Positions 62,929 to 64,000 of a stretch of 64,000 bases of DNA are shown here, one piece after another (position 1 is the first letter of the stretch; the number at the start of each line of letters is the position of its first letter). The notes beneath the pieces were generated by a model. The model saw only the letters and a list, made by a program, of their open reading frames with translations, made no database searches and was not told the DNA's origin. A program made the position numbers and the translations under genes. This DNA is from Parafrankia irregularis (GTDB taxonomy: Bacteria; Actinomycetota; Actinomycetes; Frankiales; Frankiaceae): the NCBI RefSeq assembly GCF_001536285.1, contig NZ_FAOZ01000017.1, positions 1 through 64,000 of the forward strand. The letters are read 5' to 3'.

Positions 62929-63860
62929 CCATCACCAGCGAAACCGCGAACGTGGACGAATCCCGGTCGGAGGTCGGCCTGGACATCCGCCCGATGTCCG
63001 GCTACATCGGCGCCGAGATCTTCGGAATCGACCTGACCGGGCCGATCGAGCCCCAGGTCGTCGCCGAGGTCCGGGCCGCCCTGCTGAAGTGGAAGGTGGT
63101 GTTCTTCCGCGACCAGCACATCACCCCCGCCCAGCAGATCGCCTTCGGCCGGCTCTTCGGCCAGGTCACCCCGGGGCACCCGACCCTGCCGACGCTCGAA
63201 GGCCACCCGGAGGTCTTCCCGCTGGACTCCCGGGCCTACGCGGACGTCTCGTCCGAATACCAGGTCCGCAGCCTTTGGCACACCGACGTGACGTTCGTGC
63301 ACAACCCGCCGATGGGCTCCATCCTGCGCGGCGTGGTCATCCCGCCCTACGGTGGCGACACACAGTGGACGAACCTGGCCGTCGCCTACGAGACGCTGTC
63401 GAAGCCGATCCGGGACCTCATCGACGGTCTGCACGCGGTGCACGTCAACCAGATCATTCTGGAGCGTGGTGACGGCAGCAAACTGCAGAAAATGTTCACC
63501 AGGACGTCCTACGAGACGGTGCACCCGGTGGTGCGCGTTCATCCGGAGACCGGCGAGCGGGTCCTTTTCGTCAGCCCGAACTTCACCCAGCGGATCGTCG
63601 AGCTTTCCAACACCGAAAGCCAGCAGGTCCTCGACCTGCTGTTCAGCCACCTGGCGACACCGGCGTTCACCGTCCGGTTCCGGTGGCAGCCCGACAGCAT
63701 CGCCTTCTGGGACAACCGTGCCACCGCCCACCTGGTTCCGACCGACTACGGCCACCTCGGCTTCGACCGGGTGATGCACCGGATCACGATCGCCGGCGAC
63801 GTCCCGGTCGGTGTGGACGGCAGCCGGTCCGAGTCGCGTGAAGGCGAGTCCTTCGCGTGA
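62925..63860 (+). CDS. tauD: TauD/TfdA-family 2-oxoglutarate dioxygenase
   Basis: This 311-aa Fe(II)/2-oxoglutarate enzyme has the facial triad visible: His119 and Asp121 in SLWHTDVTF and His269 in WDNRATAHLVP, with Arg286 (MHRITI) for 2-oxoglutarate. TauD-type enzymes release sulfite from taurine, and related ones act on alkyl sulfates or aryloxy acids. It sits directly behind an SsuA-like lipoprotein, so an organosulfur substrate is likely. Start and stop both overlap neighbours (GTGA), so the operon is tightly coupled. Confidence 0.92.
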   Translation: MTITSETANVDESRSEVGLDIRPMSGYIGAEIFGIDLTGPIEPQVVAEVRAALLKWKVVFFRDQHITPAQQIAFGRLFGQVTPGHPTLPTLEGHPEVFPLDSRAYADVSSEYQVRSLWHTDVTFVHNPPMGSILRGVVIPPYGGDTQWTNLAVAYETLSKPIRDLIDGLHAVHVNQIILERGDGSKLQKMFTRTSYETVHPVVRVHPETGERVLFVSPNFTQRIVELSNTESQQVLDLLFSHLATPAFTVRFRWQPDSIAFWDNRATAHLVPTDYGHLGFDRVMHRITIAGDVPVGVDGSRSESREGESFA

Positions 63861-64000
63861 GCACCTCGCTCGTCCTCGGTGGCCGCGGCGGCAACGCCGA
63901 GGCCGGGAGCGGGACCGGGGCCGCCGGGACAGGGACCGGCCGGGCCACGGCCGGCGGAGACACGGCCGGCGGAGCCGGTGACGCTGTGGCGACGTCCGGG
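63857..64000 (+). CDS. N-terminus of next gene in the sulfonate operon (partial)
   Basis: A GTG at 63857 overlaps the TauD stop and opens 48 codons to the window end. The visible part begins STSLVLGGRGG and is a Gly/Ala/Thr-rich low-complexity extension, so the family cannot be read. By operon logic it would be the ABC permease or ATPase. Confidence 0.55.
   Translation, partial: MSTSLVLGGRGGNAEAGSGTGAAGTGTGRATAGGDTAGGAGDAVATSG

Overview
The window is 64 kb of very GC-rich DNA with dense gene packing, many GTG/TTG starts, 4-nt start/stop overlaps and purine-rich ribosome binding sites. Gene content (FxSxx-COOH peptide locus, MMPL transporter, NarL-type two-component pair, many SDR, flavin-monooxygenase and P450 genes, no glutathione-type core genes) points to a filamentous actinobacterium. 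The style resembles Frankiaceae or a close relative, but that placement is inferred from gene content only. No rRNA, tRNA, CRISPR array, prophage or transposase was seen.

Layout. (1) 0-10.5 kb: metabolism and regulation: an MMPL exporter divergent from a histidine kinase/response regulator pair, an SDR/thiolase pair divergent from a TetR regulator with two palindromic operators, and a membrane protein/ferritin-like hydrolase operon. (2) 10.6-18.8 kb: a conflict or programmed-death locus. A TIR-NB-ARC-TPR protein is divergent from an EACC1-like adaptor followed by a 1556-aa caspase-like/STAND/14-blade WD40 protein whose blades show near-identical recent duplications. (3) 19-29.8 kb: accessory catabolism: three translationally coupled flavin monooxygenases (SsuD-like and two NtaA/DszA-like), two SDRs (one lacking the catalytic Tyr/Lys), a glutathionyl-hydroquinone-reductase-like protein, a MarR regulator with its dyad and a catalase. 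(4) 30.2-42.2 kb: an FxSxx-COOH RiPP locus with two precursor peptides, a radical SAM/SPASM maturase, an HExxH peptide-modifying protein, a TIR-like FxsC and two FxsT-type NB-ARC/TPR proteins. A perfect 10+2+10 dyad lies between the divergent halves.

(5) 43.1-57.5 kb: a second conflict island. On the plus strand lie a STAND ATPase-TPR protein, a 1000-aa GAP1-like/zinc-ribbon/P-loop protein and a 74-aa membrane peptide. On the minus strand lie a large HerA-like ATPase translationally coupled to a 542-aa acidic repeat protein ending in a barnase-type RNase, which is in turn coupled to a barstar immunity protein. These are followed by a NADAR protein, endonuclease V and a membrane-anchored HerA-like protein that has lost its Walker A. 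(6) 58-64 kb: an SDR/TetR/P450 module, an NmrA-like protein and the start of a sulfonate/taurine operon (SsuA lipoprotein, TauD dioxygenase, next gene cut by the window end).

The parts most worth attention are the HerA-RNase-barstar operon with its companions, the double-precursor FxS locus, and the caspase/EACC1 and TIR-NB-ARC pair. All three combine P-loop switches with effector or modification domains, so 10-57 kb reads as an island of NTP-dependent conflict systems interspersed with organosulfur and xenobiotic metabolism. A structured palindromic element occurs twice, near 5.2 and 57.9 kb.
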